Origin: Symsagittifera roscoffensis
Taxonomy: Eukaryota; Xenacoelomorpha; Acoela; Convolutidae
DNA length: 64,000 nucleotides
Reading direction: 5' to 3'
NCBI RefSeq assembly: GCF_963678635.1
Contig: NC_087064.1
Location: 26,578,189 to 26,642,188 of the forward strand
This document shows, piece after piece, positions 42,245-57,100 of the stretch. Position 1 is the first letter of the stretch. Each line of letters begins with the position of its first letter. The translations under genes and the position numbers were made by a program. A model generated the notes under the pieces. It was not told where the DNA came from, did not search any database, and worked only from the letters and a program-made list of their open reading frames with translations.

Positions 42245-45200
42245 GTAAGTGCGAGATGACCACAAAGCAAAACAATTCAGATATATATGCAACCTATTGC
42301 TGCTACGTAATCAACCTTTTTGTTTGATACCTGAGCATTTATGAACTTGCAAATTTTGTGGTATACTTTTGATTTTATCTAAATGAAATTGTCCATTCAA
42401 ATTAAATTTGCCACAACTCCAGCTTTTTCGTTTGGCGATCAACTACATTTATATTTGGTTGTACTTGTCCACTCCAATGATGAAAACTAGTGATTTGACT
42501 TATGATTCTTTTCTACCAAGATCTGATTGTTATTGCCAATTTGAGTTGATGACAACTAAGGTCACTGAGGATATTTTTTTTTCACCAAGCTCTGATTATT
42601 CTGTTTTTTTTTCAGTTATAAAATCAGTCTTTGTTTGATAATTGTCGCTACTGTTTTTTTTACGCCTTCCAAATTGTTTTTCTACATGAAAAAAGTCGAG
42701 AAGCTGAATAAAAAATTAAAATGTAAGGTTTTAATCTGATTAAGTTTTTGAAAAAGAATTTGGAAATAATTGTGCATGTTTGTTTTAACTGAGCCTTAAG
42801 CTCGGCTACCATGAGTTTTAGTTGAGTTTCTTGATTTTAATGATGAAATCAACGAGATTTGACTTCTGATTTTTTCCACCAAGATCTCTGATTGTTGTGC
42901 CTTATAACTGATGATTTTTGTAGTTACCGGGGAAACCACTTATTTCTTTCTCCAATATTGGTTCATCTACTTGTTTTTAATCTTAAATTTGTCCGTGTTT
43001 TTGTAGTGCATCTTGTTTTTCCTTTTTTTTCTTGAAAGTTTTTTGGCAAAATAAAAAACCTGAAGCATATAAAAACTTGCGTTTTTAATGGTTTAAGTTT
43101 GGTTTGATCTGAATTAAATTGCTGCATCTCAAGCTATTTAGATTGGCGTTTAGCTATTTTTGGTATTAGATTGTACTTTTCTACTCAAATGATGAAAACT
43201 ACGCTATTTGACTTCAGATTCTTTTCTACCAGGATCTGACGGTTACTGCCAATTTGAGTTGATGACAACTAAGGTCACTGAGGATGTTTTTTTTTTCATC
43301 AAGCTCTGATTACTGTTTTGTTTTCAGAGATAAAACCAGGCTTTGATTTATAGTTTTTTTCCTGTTTTTTTACGCTTTCCAAATTGTTTCTATACATGAA
43401 AGAAGTCGAGAAGCTGAATAAAAAATTAAAATGTCAGGTTTTAATCTGATTAAGGTTTTTAAAAAGGAAGTTGGAAATAATTGCATGTTTGTTTCAGCTG
43501 AGTTTTTAGCACGGCTACCATGAGTGTTTGTGCGTTTCTCAGTTTTAGTGATGAAAACAACGAGATTTGACTTCTGATTTTTTCCACCAAGATCTCTGAT
43601 TGTTGTGCCCTTATAAGTGAAGTTTTTTATAGTTACCGGGGAAACCACTTATTTCTTTCTCCAATATTGATTTTTTTTACTTGTTTTAAATTTAATATTT
43701 GTCCGTGTTTTTGTAATTTTCCGTGTTTTTCCTTTTTATCTTGAAAGTTTTTTGGCAAAATAAAAAACCTGAAGCTTTTAAAAGCTTGCGTTTTGAATGG
43801 TATAAATTTGGTTTAATCTAATTTGAATTGTCCCTTTTTCACTTTAAATTCCTGCATCTCAAGCTATCTAGCTTGGCGTTTAGCTATATTTGGTATTAGA
43901 TAGTACTTTTCTACTCAAATGATGAAAACTACTCTATTTGACTTCTTGTTTTTTTTCTACCAAGATCTGATTGTTATTGCCAATTTGAGTTGATGACAAC
44001 TAAGGTCACTGAGGATGATTTTTTTTTCATCAAGCTCTGATCATTCTGGTTTTTTTTTCAGAGTTAAAATTAGTTTCTGGCTGATAGTTTTCTTTCCTGC
44101 TTCTTTTACGCCTTCCAAATTGTTTTTATACATGAAAAAATTCGAGAAGCTGAATAAAAAAATTAAAATGTAAGGTTTTAATCTGGTTAAGGTTTTTAAA
44201 AACGAAAATGGAAATAATTGTGCATGTTTGTTTTACTTGAGCCTTAAGCTCGGCTCCCATGCGTTTTAGTTGAGCTTCTTGATTTCAGTGATGAAAACAA
44301 CGGGATTTGACTTCTGATTTTTTCCACCAAGATCTCTGATTGTTGTGCCTTATAACTGATGATTTTTATAGTTACCGGGGAAACCACTTATTTCTTTCTC
44401 CAATATTGGTTCATCTGCTTGTTTTTTATCTTATATTTGTCCGTGTTTTTGTAGTGCATCTTTTTTTCCTTTTTTTTCTCGAAAGTTTTCTGGCAAAATA
44501 AAAAAACCTGAAGCATTTAAAAACTTGGGTTTTTAATGGTATAGATTTGGTTTAATCTAAATTGAATTGTCCCTTTCTCACATTAAATTGCTGCATCTCA
44601 AGCTATCTAGCTCGGCGTTTAGCTATTTTTGGTATTAGATTGTACTTTTCTACTCAAATGATGAAAACTACGCTATTTGACTTCAGATTCTTTTCTACCA
44701 AGAACTGATTGTTATTGCCAATTTGAGTTGATGACAACTAAGGTCACTGAGGATGCTTTTTTTTCATCAAGCTCTGATCATTCTGTTTTTTTTTCAGAGT
44801 TAAAATTAGTCTCTGGCTGATAGTTTTCTTTCCTGCTTCTTTTACTCCTTCCAAATTGTTTTTATACATGAAAAAATTCGAGAAGCTGAATAAAAAATTA
44901 AAATGTAAGGTTTTAATCTGGTTAAGGTTTTTAAAAACGAAAATGGAAATAATTGTGCGTGTTTGTTTTTCTTGAGCCTTAAGCTCGGCTCCCATGCGTT
45001 TTAGTTGAGCTTCTTGATTTCAGTGATGAAAACAACGAGATTTGACTTCTGATTTTTTCAGCCAAGATCTCTGATTGTTGTGCCCTATAACTGACGATTT
45101 TTATAGTTACCGGGGAAACCACTTATTTCTTTCTCCAATATTGGTTCATCTAATTGTTTTTTATCTTATATTTGTCCGTGTTTTTGTAGTGCATCTTGTT

Positions 45201-45387
45201 TTTCCTCTTTTTCTCGATTTTGGCAAAATAAAAAAACCTGAAGCATTTAAAAACTTGCGTTTTTAATGGTATAAATTTGGTTTAATCTAAATTGAATTGT
45301 CCCTTTTTCACATTAAATTGCTGCATATCAAGCTATCTAGCTTGGCGCTAAGCTATATTTGGTATTAGATTAGACTTTTCTACTCAA

Positions 45388-47583
45388 ATGATGAAAACTA
45401 CGCTATTTGACTTCTGATTTTTTTTCTACCAAGATCTGATTGTCATTGCCAATTTGAGATGTTGACAACTATGGTCACTGATGATCTTTTTTTCATCAAG
45501 CTCTGATTATTCTGTTTTTGTTTTCAGAGATAAAATCAGTCTTTGGTTGATAGTTTTCTTTCCTGTTTCTTTTACGCCTTCCAAATTGTTTTCATACATG
45601 AAAAAAGTCGAGAAGCTGAATAAAAAATCAAGTTTTAAGGTTTTAATCTGATTAAGGTTTTGAAAAACGAAGCTGGAAATTATTGTGCATGTTTGTTTTA
45701 GCTGAGCCTTTAGCTCGGCTACCATGAGGTTTTGTTGCATTTCTTAGTTTTAGTGATGAAAACAACGAGATTTGACTTCTGATTTTTTCCACCAAGATCT
45801 CTGATTGTTGTGCTCTTATAAGTGAAGATTTTTATAGTTACCGGGGAAACCACTTATTTTTTTCTCCAAAATTGATTCTTTTACTTTTTTTAAATTTAAT
45901 ATTTGTCCGTGTTTTTGTAATTTTTCGTGTTTTCCTTTTTATCTCGAAAATTTTTCGGCAAAATAAAAACCTGAAGCATTTAAAAACTTGCGTTTTTAAT
46001 GGTATAAATTTGGTTTAATCAAAATTGAATTGTCCCTTTTCCACTTTAAATTGCTGCATATCAAGCTGTCTAGCTTAAAGTTTAGCTATACTTGTTATAA
46101 GATTGTACTTTTCTTTTCAAATGATGAAAACTGCGCTATTTGACTTCTGATTTTTTTACTACCAAGATCTGATTGTCATTGCCAATTTGAGATGTTGACA
46201 ACTATGGTCACTGATGATCTTTTTTTTATCAAGCTCTGATTATTCTGTTTTTGTTTTCAGAGATAAAATCAGTCTTTGGTTGATAGTTTTCTTTCCTGTT
46301 TCTTTTACGCCTTCCAAATTGTTTTCATACATGAAAAAAGTCGAGAAGCTGAATAAAAAATCAAGTTTTAAGGTTTTAATCTGATTAAGGTTTTTAAAAA
46401 CGAAGCTGGAATTTATTGTGCATGTTTGTTTTAGCTGAGCGTTTAGCTCGGCTACCATGAGGTTTTGTTGCATTTCTTAGTTTTAGTGATGAAAACAACG
46501 AGATTTGACTTCTGATTTTTTCCACCAAGATCTCTGATTGTTGTGCTCTTATAAGTGAAGATTTTTATAGTTACCGGGGAAACCACTTATTTTTTTCTCC
46601 AAAATTGATTCTTTTACTTTTTTTAAATTTAATATTTGTCGGTGTTTTTGTAATTTTTCGTGTTTTCCTTTTTATCTCGAAAATTTTTCGGCAAAATAAA
46701 AACCTGAAGCATTTAAAAACTTGCGTTTTTAATGGTATAAATTTGGTTTAATCAAAATTGAATTGTCCCTTTTCCACTTTAAATTGCTGCATATCAAGCT
46801 GTCTAGCTTAAAGTTTAGCTATACTTGTTATAAGATTGTACTTTTCTTTTCAAATGATGAAAACTACGCTATTTGACTTCTGATTTTTTTACTACCAAGA
46901 TCTGATTGTCATTGCCAATTTGAGATGTTGACAACTATGGTCACTGATGATCTTTTTTTTATCAAGCTCTGATTATTCTGTTTTTGTTTTCAGAGATAAA
47001 ATCAGTCTTTGGTTGATAGTTTTCTTTCCTGTTTCTTTTACGCCTTCCAAATTGTTTTCATACATGAAAAAAGTCGAGAAGCTGAATAAAAAATCAAGTT
47101 TTAAGGTTTTAATCTGATTAAGGTTTTTAAAAACGAAGCTGGAATTTATTGTGCATGTTTGTTTTAGCTGAGCGTTTAGCTCGGCTACCATGAGGTTTTG
47201 TTGCATTTCTTAGTTTTAGTGATGAAAACAACGAGATTTGACTTCTGATTTTTTCCACCAAGATCTCTGATTGTTGTGCTCTTATAACTGAAGATTTTTA
47301 TAGTTACCGGGGAAACCACTTATTTTTTTCTCCAAAATTGATTCTTTTACTTTTTTAAATTTAATATTTGTCCGTGTTTTTGTAATTTTTCGTGTTTTTC
47401 CTTTTTATCTGAAAATTTTTCGGCAAAATAAAAACCTGAAGCATTTAAAAACTTGCGTTTTTAATGGTATAAATTTGGTTTAATCTAAATTGAATTGTCC
47501 CTTTTTCACTTTAAATTGCTGCATATCAAGCTGTCTAGCTTAAAGTTTAGCTATACTTGTTATAAGATTGTACTTTTCTACTC
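45388..47583. repeat. Three homogenised 733-bp satellite monomers
   Basis: Units beginning at 45388, 46121 and 46854 (spacings 733, 733, then 730). The last two are nearly identical, showing recent local amplification. Confidence 0.9.
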
Positions 47584-50500
47584 AAATGATGAAAACTACG
47601 CTATTTGACTTCTGATTTTTTTCTACCAAGATCTGATTGTTATTGCCAATTTGAGTTGATAACAACTCTGGTCACTGAGGATTTTTTTTTCACCAAGCTC
47701 TGATTTTTCTGTTTTTTCCAGTTATAAAATCAGTCTTTCCTTAATAATTATCTCTACTGTTTCTTTTACGCCTTCCAAATTGTTTTTCTACATGAAAAAA
47801 GTCCTGAAGCTGAATAAAAAATTAAATTGTAAGGTTTTAATCTGGTTAAGGTTTTTAAAAACGAAATTGGAAATAAGTGTGCATGTTTGTTTTAGCTGAG
47901 CTTTTAGCTCGGCTACCATGAGGTTTTGTTTAGCTATATTTGGAATTAGTCTGTACTTTTCTACTCAAATGATGAAAACTACGCTCTTTGATTTCTGATT
48001 TTTTTCTACCAAGACCTGATTGTTATTGCCAATTTCGAGAAGCTGAATAAAAAATTAAAATGTAAGATTTGAATCTGGTTAAGGTTTTTGAGAACGAAGT
48101 TGGAAATAATTGTGAATGTTTGTTTTAATTGAGCCTTAAGCTCGGCTACCATGAGTTTTAGTTGAGTTTCTTGATTTTAGTGATGAAAACAACGAGATTT
48201 GACTTCTGATTATTTCCACCAAGATCTCTGATTGTTGTGCCTTATAACTGATGCTTTTTATAGTTACCGAGGAAACCAAGCTTTGTTTTTTTTTCAGAGA
48301 TAAAATCAGTCTTTGATTGATAGTTTTTTTTCCTGTTTCTTTTACGCCTTCCAAATTGTTTTCATACATGAAAAAAGTCGAGAAGCTGAATAAAAAATTA
48401 AATTGTAAGGTTTTAATCTGATTAACGTTTTTAAAAACGAAGTTAGAAATAATTGTGCATGTTTGTTTTAGCTGAGCCTTTAGCTCGGCTACCATGAGGT
48501 TTTGTTGCATTTCTTAATTTTAGTGATGAAAACAACGAGATTTGACTTCTGATTTTTTCCACCAAGATCTCTGATTGTTGTGCCCTTATGTTTTTTATAG
48601 TTACCGGGGAAACCACTTATTTCTTTCTCCAATATTGATTCTATTTCTTTTTTTAAATTTAAAGTTTGTCCGTGTTTTTGTAATTTTTCGTGTTTTTCCT
48701 TTTTATCTCGAAAGTTTTTCGGCAAAATACAAAACCTGAAGCATTTAAAAACTTGCGTTTTTAATGGTATAAATTTGGTTTAATCTAAATTGAATTGTCC
48801 CTTTTTCACTTTAAATTGCTGCATATCAAGCTGTCTAGCTTAAAGTTTAGCTATACCTGGTATAAGATTGTACTTTTCTACTCAAATGATGAAAACTACG
48901 CTATTTGACTTCTGATTTTTTTCTACCAAGATCTGATTGTTATTGCCAATTTGAGTTGATAACAACTCTGGTCACTGAGGATTTTTTTTCACCAAGCTCT
49001 GATTATTCTGTTTTTTTTTTTCAGTTATAAAATCAGTCTTTCCTTAATAATTATCTCTTCTGTTTCTTTTACGCCTTCCAAATTGTTTTTCTACATGAAA
49101 AAAGTCCTGAAGCTGAATAAAAAATTAAATTGTAAGGTTTTAATCTGCTTAAGGTTTTAAAACGAAATTGGAAATAAGTGTGCATGTTTGTTTTAGCTGA
49201 GCCTTTAGCTCGGCTACCATGAGGTTTTGTTTAGCTATATTTGGATTTAATCTGTACTTTTCTACTCAAATGATGAAAACTACGCTCTTTGACTTCTGAT
49301 TTTTTTCTACCAAGACCTGATTGTTATTGCCAATTTGAGTTGATAACAACTATGGTCACTGAGTATACTTTTTTCACCAAGCTCTGATTATTCTGTTTTT
49401 TTTTTCAGAGTTAAAATTAGTCTCTGGTTGATAGTTTTCTTTCCTGTTTCTTTTACGCCTTCCAAATTGTTTTTATACATAAAAAAATTCGAGAAGCTGA
49501 ATAAAAATTTAAAATGTAAGGTTTTAATCTGGTTAAGGTTTTTAAAAATGAAGTTGGAAATAATTGTGAATGTTTGTTTTAATTGAGCCTTAAGCTCGGC
49601 TACCATGAGTTTTAGTTGAGTTTCTTGATTTTAGTGATGAAAACAACGAGATTTGACTTCTGATTTTTTCCACCAAGATCTCTGATTGTTGTGCCTTATA
49701 ACTGATGATTTTTATAGTTACCGGGGGAAACCAAGCTCTGTTTTTTTTCAGAGATAAAATCAATCTTTGGTTGATAGTTTTCTTTCCTGTTTCTTCTACG
49801 CCTTCCAAATTGTTTTCTTACATGAAAAAGGTCGAGAAGCTGAATAAAAATATAAATTGTAAGGTTTTAATCTGATTAAGGTTTTTAAAAACGAAGTTAG
49901 AAGTAATTGTGCATGTTTGTTTTAGCTGAGCCTTTAGCTTGGCTACCATGAGGTTTTGTTTCATTTCTTAATTTTAGTGATGAAAACAACGAGATTTGAC
50001 TTCTGATTTTTTCCACCAAGATCTCTGATTGTTGTGCCCTTATGTTTTTTATAGTTACCGGGGAAACCACTTATTTCCTTCTCCAATATTGATTCTTTTA
50101 CTTTTTTAAATTTAAAATTTGTCCGTGTTTTTTAATTTTTCGTGTTTTTCCTTTTTATCTCGAAAGTTTTTTGGCAAAATACAAAACCTGAAGCATTTAA
50201 AAACTTGCGTTTTTAATGGTATCAATTTGGTTTAATCTAAATTGAATTGTCCCTTTTTCACTTTGAATGGCTGCATATCAAGCTGTCTAGCATGGCGTTT
50301 AGCTATATTTGGTTTTAGAGTGTACTTTTCTACTGATTGTTATTGCCAATTTGAGTTGATAACAACTATGGTCACTGAGTATACTTTTTTCACCAAGCTC
50401 TGATTATTCTGTTTTTTTCAGAGTTAAAATTATTCTCTGGTTGATAGTTTTCTTTCCTGTTTCTTTTACGCCTGCTAAATTGTTTTTATACATAAAAAAA

Positions 50501-53194
50501 TTCGAGAAGCTGAATAAAAAATTAAATTGTAAGGTTTTAATCTGATTAAGGTTTTAAAAAACGAAGTTAGAAATAATTGTGCATGTTTGTTTTAGCTGAG
50601 CCTTTAGCTCGGCTACCATGAGGTTTTGTTGCATTTCTTAATTTTAGTGATGAAAACAACGAGATTTGACTTCTGATTTTTTCCACCAAGATCTCTGATT
50701 GTTGTGCCCTTGTGTTTTTTTATAGTTACCGGGGAAACCACTTATTTCTTTCTCCAATATTGATTCTTTTACTTTTTTTAAATTTAAAATTTGTCCGTGT
50801 TTTTGTAATTTTTCGTGTTTTTCCTTTTTATCTCGAAAGTTTTTCGGCAAAATACAAAACCTGAAGCATTTACAAGCTTGCGTTTTGAATGGTATAAATT
50901 TGGTTTAATCTAATTTGAATTGTCCCTTTTTCTTTTTAAATGGCTGCATATCAAGCTGTCTAGCTTGGCGTTTAGCTATATTTGGTTTTAGAGTGTACTT
51001 CTCTACTCAAATGATGAAAACTACGCTATTTGACTTATGTTTTTTTTTCTACCAAGATCTGATTGTTATTGCCAATTTGAGTTGATAACAACTATGGTCA
51101 CTGAGGATACTTTTTTCACCAAGCTCTGATTATTCTGTTTTTTTCGGTTATAAAATCAGACTTTCCTTGATAATTATCTCTACTGTTTTTTACGCCTTCC
51201 AAATTGTTTTTCTACATGAAAAAAGTCGAGAAGCTGAATAAAAATTAAATTGTAAGGTTTAATCTGGTTAAGGTTTTTAAAAACGAAATTGGAAATAAAT
51301 GTGCATGTTTGTTTTAGCGAGCCTTTAGCTCGGCTACCATGAGTGTTTGTGCGTTTCTTAGTTTAGTGATGAGAACAACGAGATTTGACTTCTGATTTTT
51401 TCCACCAAGATCTCTGATTGTTGTGCCCTTATAACTGATGATTTTTATAGTTACCGTGGAAACCACTCATTTCTTTCTCCAATATTGATTCTTCTACTTA
51501 TTTTTTATCTTATGTTTGTCCCTGTTTTTTGTAATGCTTCTTGTTTTTCCTTTTTATCTCGAAAGTTTTTTGGCAAAATAAAAAACCTGAAGCATTTAAA
51601 AACTTGCGTTTATAATGGTGTAAATATGGTTTTATCTTTATTGAATTGTTCTTTTTTCACATTAAATTGCTGCATCTCAAGCTATATAGTTTGGCGTTTA
51701 GCTATATAGTATTAGGTTGTACTTTTCTACTCATATGATGAAAACTACGCTATTTGACTTTTGATTCTTTTCTACCAAGATCTGATTGTTATTGCCAATT
51801 TGAGTTGATGACAGCTAAGGTCACTGAGGATACTTTTCACCAAGGTCTGATTATTCTGTTTTCTTTTCAGAGTTAAAATTAGTTTCTGGTTGATAGTTTT
51901 CTTTTCTGTTTCTTTTACACGCCTTCCAAATTGTTTTTATACATGAAAAAATTCGAGAAGCTGAATAAAAAATTAAAATGTAAGGTGAATCAATTGTGAA
52001 TGTTTGTTTTAATTGAGCCTTAAGCTCGGCCACCATGAGTTTTAGTTGAGTTTCTTGATTTTAGTGATGAAAACAACGAGATTTGACTTCTGATTTTTTC
52101 CATTAAGATCTCTGATTGTTGTGCCTTATAACTGATGCTTTTTATAGTTACCGAGGAAACCAAGCTTTGTTTTTTTTTCAGAGATAAAATCAGTCTTTGA
52201 TTGATAGTTTTCTTTCCTGTTTCTTTTATGCCTTCCAAATTGTTTTCATACATGAAAAAAGTCGAGAAGCTGAATAAAAAATAAATTGTAAGGTTTTAAT
52301 CTGATTAACGTTTTTAAAAACGAAGTTAGAAATAATTGTGCATGTTTGTTTTAGCTGAGCCTTTAGCTCGGCTACCATGAGGTTTTGTTGCATTTCTTAA
52401 TTTTAGTGATGAAAACAACGAGATTTGACTTCTGATTTTTTCCACCAAGATCTCTGATTGTTGTGCCCTTATGTTTTTTATAGTTACCGGGGAAACCTTT
52501 TATTTCTTTCTCCAATATTGATTGTTTTACTTTTTTTAATTTAATATTTGTCCGTGTTTTTGTAATTTTTCGTGTTTTTCCTTTTTATCTCGAAAGTTTT
52601 TCGGCAAAATACAAAACCTGAAGCATTTAAAAACTTGCGTTTTTAATGGTATAAATTTGGTTTAATCTAAATTGAATTGTCCCTTTTTCACTTTATATTG
52701 CTGCATATCAAGCTGTCTAGCTTGGCGTTTAGCTATATTTGGTTTTAGAGTGTACTTTTCTACTCAAATGATGAAAACTACTCTATTTGACTTCTGACTT
52801 CTGAGGTTTTGTTGCATTTCTTAATTTTAGTGATGAAAACAACGAGATTTGATTTCTGATTTTTTTCACCAAAATCTCTGATTGTTGTGCCTTTATGATT
52901 TTTATAGTTACCGGGGAAACCACTTATTTCTTTCTCCAATATTGACTCTTTTACTTTTTTTAAATTTAATGTTTGTCCGTGTTTTTGTAATTTTTCGTTT
53001 TTTTCCTTTTTATCTCGAAAGCTTTTCGGCAAAAAACAAAACCTGAAGCATTTAAAAACTTGCGTTTTTAATGGTATAAATTTGGTTTAATCTAAATTGA
53101 ATTGTCCGTTTTTCACTTTAAATTGCTGCATATCAAGCTGTCTAGCTTGGCGTTTAGCTATATTTGGTTTTAGAGTGTACTTTTCTACTCAAAT

Positions 53195-53506
53195 GATGAA
53201 AACTACGCTATTTGACTTCTGATTTTTTTCTACCAAGATCTGATTTTTATTGCCAATTTGAGTTGATAACAACTTTGGTCACTGAGGATACTTTTTTTCA
53301 CCAAGCTCTGATTATTCAGTTTTTTTTTCAGTTAGTAGCGATAATTATCAAGCAAAGACTGATTTTATAACTGAAAAAAAAACTGAATAATCAGAGCTTG
53401 GTGAAAAATAGTATCCTCAGTGACCAAAGTTGTTATCAACTCAAATTGGCAATAAAAATCAGATCTTGGTAGAAAAAATCAGAAGTCAAATAGCGTAGTT
53501 TTCATC
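53195..53506. repeat. Satellite palindrome 1 (139-bp arms)
   Basis: 53195-53333 is almost the exact reverse complement of 53369-53506, with a 35-bp loop. The right arm is an inverted piece of the satellite monomer. Confidence 0.9.
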
Positions 53507-54189
53507 AAAGAGCTGATTGTTATTGGCAATTTGAGTTGATGACAACTGAAGTCACTGAGGATACTTTTTCTTACCAAGCTCTGATTATTCTGTTTTTTTT
53601 TCAGAGATAAAATCAGTCTTTGATTGATAGTTTTCTTTCCTGTTTCTTTTATGCCTTCCAAATTGTTTTCATACATGAAAAAAGTCGAGAAGCTGAATGA
53701 AAAATTAAATTGTAAGGTTTCAATCTGGTTAAGGTTTTTAAAAACGAAGTTGGAAATAATTGTGCTTGTTTGTTTTAGCTGAGCCTTTAGCTCGGCTACC
53801 ATGAGGTTTTGTTGCATTTCTTAATTTTAGTGATGAAAACAACGAGATTTGACTTCTGATTTTTTCCACCAAGATCTCTGATTAAGGTGCCCTTATAAGT
53901 AAAGATTTTTATAGTTACCGGGGAAACCACTCATTTCTTTCTCCAATATTGATTTTTTTTTACTTGTTTTTAATTTAAAATTTGTCTGTGTTTTTGTAAT
54001 TTTCTGTGTTTTCCTTCTTATCTCGAAAGTTTTTTGGCAAAATAAAAAACCTGAAGCATTTAAAAACGTGCGTTTTTAATGGTATAAAATTGTTTTATCT
54101 AAATTGAATTGTCCCTTTTTCACATTAAATTGCTGCATCTCAAGCAATCTAGCTTGGCGTTTAGCTATATTTGGAATTAGTCTATACTT

Positions 54190-57100
54190 TTCTACTCAAA
54201 TGATGAAAACTACGCTCTTTGACTTCTGATTTTTTTCTACCAAGATCTGATTGTTATTGCCAATTTGCTTTGATAACAACTATGGTCACTGAGGATACTT
54301 TTTCTAACCAAGCTCTGATTATTCTGTTTTTTTCAGAGGTAAAATCAGTCTTTGGTTGATAGTTTTCTTTTCTGTTTCTTTTACGCCTTCCAAATTGTTT
54401 TCATACATGAAAAAAGTCGAGAAGCTGAATGAAAAATTAAATTGAAGGGTTTTTAATATGGTTAAGGTTTTTAAAAACGAAGTTGGAAATAATTGTGCAT
54501 GTTTGTTTTAGCTGCGCCTTTAGCTCGGATATCATGAGGTTTTGTTGCATTTCTTAGTTTTAGTGATGAAAACAACGAGATTTGACTTTTTTCACATTAA
54601 ATTGCTGCATCTCAAGCTATATAGTTTGGCGTTTAGCTATATAGTATTAGGTTGTACTTTTCTACTCAAATGATGAAAACTACGCTATTTGACTTTTGAT
54701 TCTTTTCTACCAAGATCTGATTGTTACTGCCAATTTGAGTTGATGACAGCTAAGGTCACTGAGGATACTTTTTTCACCAAGCTCTGATTATTCTGTTTTC
54801 TTTTCAGAGTTAAAATTAGTTTCTGGTTGATAGTTTTCTTTTCTGTTTCTTTTACGCCTTCCAAATTGTTTTTATACATGAAAAAAGTCCTGAAGCTGAA
54901 TAAAAAAAATCAAATTGTAAGGTTTTAATCTGGTTAAGGTTTTAAAACGAAACTGGAAATAAGTGTGCATGTTTGTTTTAGCTGAGCCTTTAGCTCGGCT
55001 ACCATGAGGTTTTGTTTAGCTATATTTGGATTTAATCTGTACTTTTCTACTCAAATGATGAAAACTACGCTCTTTGACTTCTGATTTTTTTCTACCAAGA
55101 CCTGATTGTTATTGCCAATTTGAGTTGATAACAACTATGGTCACTGAGTATACTTTTTTCACCAAGCTCTGATTATTCTGTTTTTTTTTCAGAGTTAAAA
55201 TTATTCTCTGGTTGATAGTTTTCTTTCCTGTTTCTTTTACGACTTCCAAATTGTTTTTATACATAAAAAAATTCGAGAAGCTGAATAAAAAATTAAAATG
55301 TAAGGTTTTAATCTGGTTAAGGTTTTTAAAAACGAAGTTGGAAATAATTGTGAATGTTTGTTTTAATTGAGCCTTAAGCTCGGCTACCATGAGTTTTAGT
55401 TGAGTTTCTTGATTTTAGTGATGAAAACAACGAGATTTGACTTCTGATTTTTTCCACCAAGATCTCTGATTGTTGTGCCTTATAACTGATGATTTTTATA
55501 GTTACCGGGGAAACCAAGCTCTGTTTTTTTTCAGAGATAAAATCAATCTTTGGTTGATAGTTTTCTTTCCTGTTTCTTCTACGCCTTCCAAATTGTTTTC
55601 ATACATGAAAAAAGTCGAGAAGCTGAATAAAAAATTAAATTGTAAGGTTTTAATCTGATTAAGGTTTTAAAAAACGAAGTTAGAAATAATTGTGCATGTT
55701 TGTTTTAGCTGAGCCTTTAGCTCGGCTACCATGAGGTTTTGTTGCATTTCTTAATTTTAGTGATGAAAACAACGAGATTTGACTTTTTTCACATTAAATT
55801 GCTGCATCTCAAGCTATATAGTTTGGCGTTTAGCTACATAGTATTAGGTTGTACTTTTCTACTCAAATGATGAAAACTACGCTATTTGACTTTTGATTCT
55901 TTTCTACCAAGATCTGATTGTTACTGCCAATTTGAGTTGATGACAGCTAAGGTCACTGAGGATACTTTTTTCACCAAGCTCTGATTATTCTGTTTTCTTT
56001 TCAGAGTTAAAATTAGTTTCTGGTTGATAGTTTTCTTTTCTGTTTCTTTTACGCCTTCCAAATTGTTTTTATACATGAAAAAAGTCCTGAAGCTGAATAA
56101 AAAAAATCAAATTGTAAGGTTTTAATCTGGTTAAGGTTTTAAAACGAAACTGGAAATAAGTGTGCATGTTTGTTTTAGCTGAGCCTTTAGCTCGGCTACC
56201 ATGAGGTTTTGTTTAGCTATATTTGGATTTAATCTGTACTTTTCTACTCAAATGATGAAAACTACGCTCTTTGACTTCTGATTTTTTTCTACCAAGATCT
56301 GATTGTTATTGCCAATTTGCTTTGATAACAACTATGGTCACTGAGGATACTTTTTCTAACCAAGCTCTGATTATTCTGTTTTTTTCAGAGGTAAAATCAG
56401 TCTTTGGTTGATAGTTTTCTTTTCTGTTTCTTTTACGCCTTCCAAATTGTTTTCATACATGAAAAAAGTCGAGAAGCTGAATGAAAAATTAAATTGAAGG
56501 GTTTTTAATATGGTTAAGGTTTTTAAAAACGAAGTTGGAAATAATTGTGCATGTTTGTTTTAGCTGCGCCTTTAGCTCGGATATCATGAGGTTTTGTTGC
56601 ATTTCTTAGTTTTAGTGATGAAAACAACGAGATTTGACTTTTTTCACATTAAATTGCTGCATCTCAAGCTATATAGTTTGGCGTTTAGCTATATAGTATT
56701 AGGTTGTACTTTTCTACTCAAATGATGAAAACTACGCTATTTGACTTTTGATTCTTTTCTACCAAGATCTGATTGTTACTGCCAATTTGAGTTGATGACA
56801 GCTAAGGTCACTGAGGATACTTTTTTCACCAAGCTCTGATTATTCTGTTTTCTTTTCAGAGTTAAAATTAGTTTCTGGTTGATAGTTTTCTTTTCTGTTT
56901 CTTTTACGCCTTCCAAATTGTTTTTATACATGAAAAAAGTCCTGAAGCTGAATAAAAAAAATCAAATTGTAAGGTTTTAATCTGGTTAAGGTTTTAAAAC
57001 GAAACTGGAAATAAGTGTGCATGTTTGTTTTAGCTGAGCCTTTAGCTCGGCTACCATGAGGTTTTGTTTAGCTATATTTGGATTTAATCTGTACTTTTCT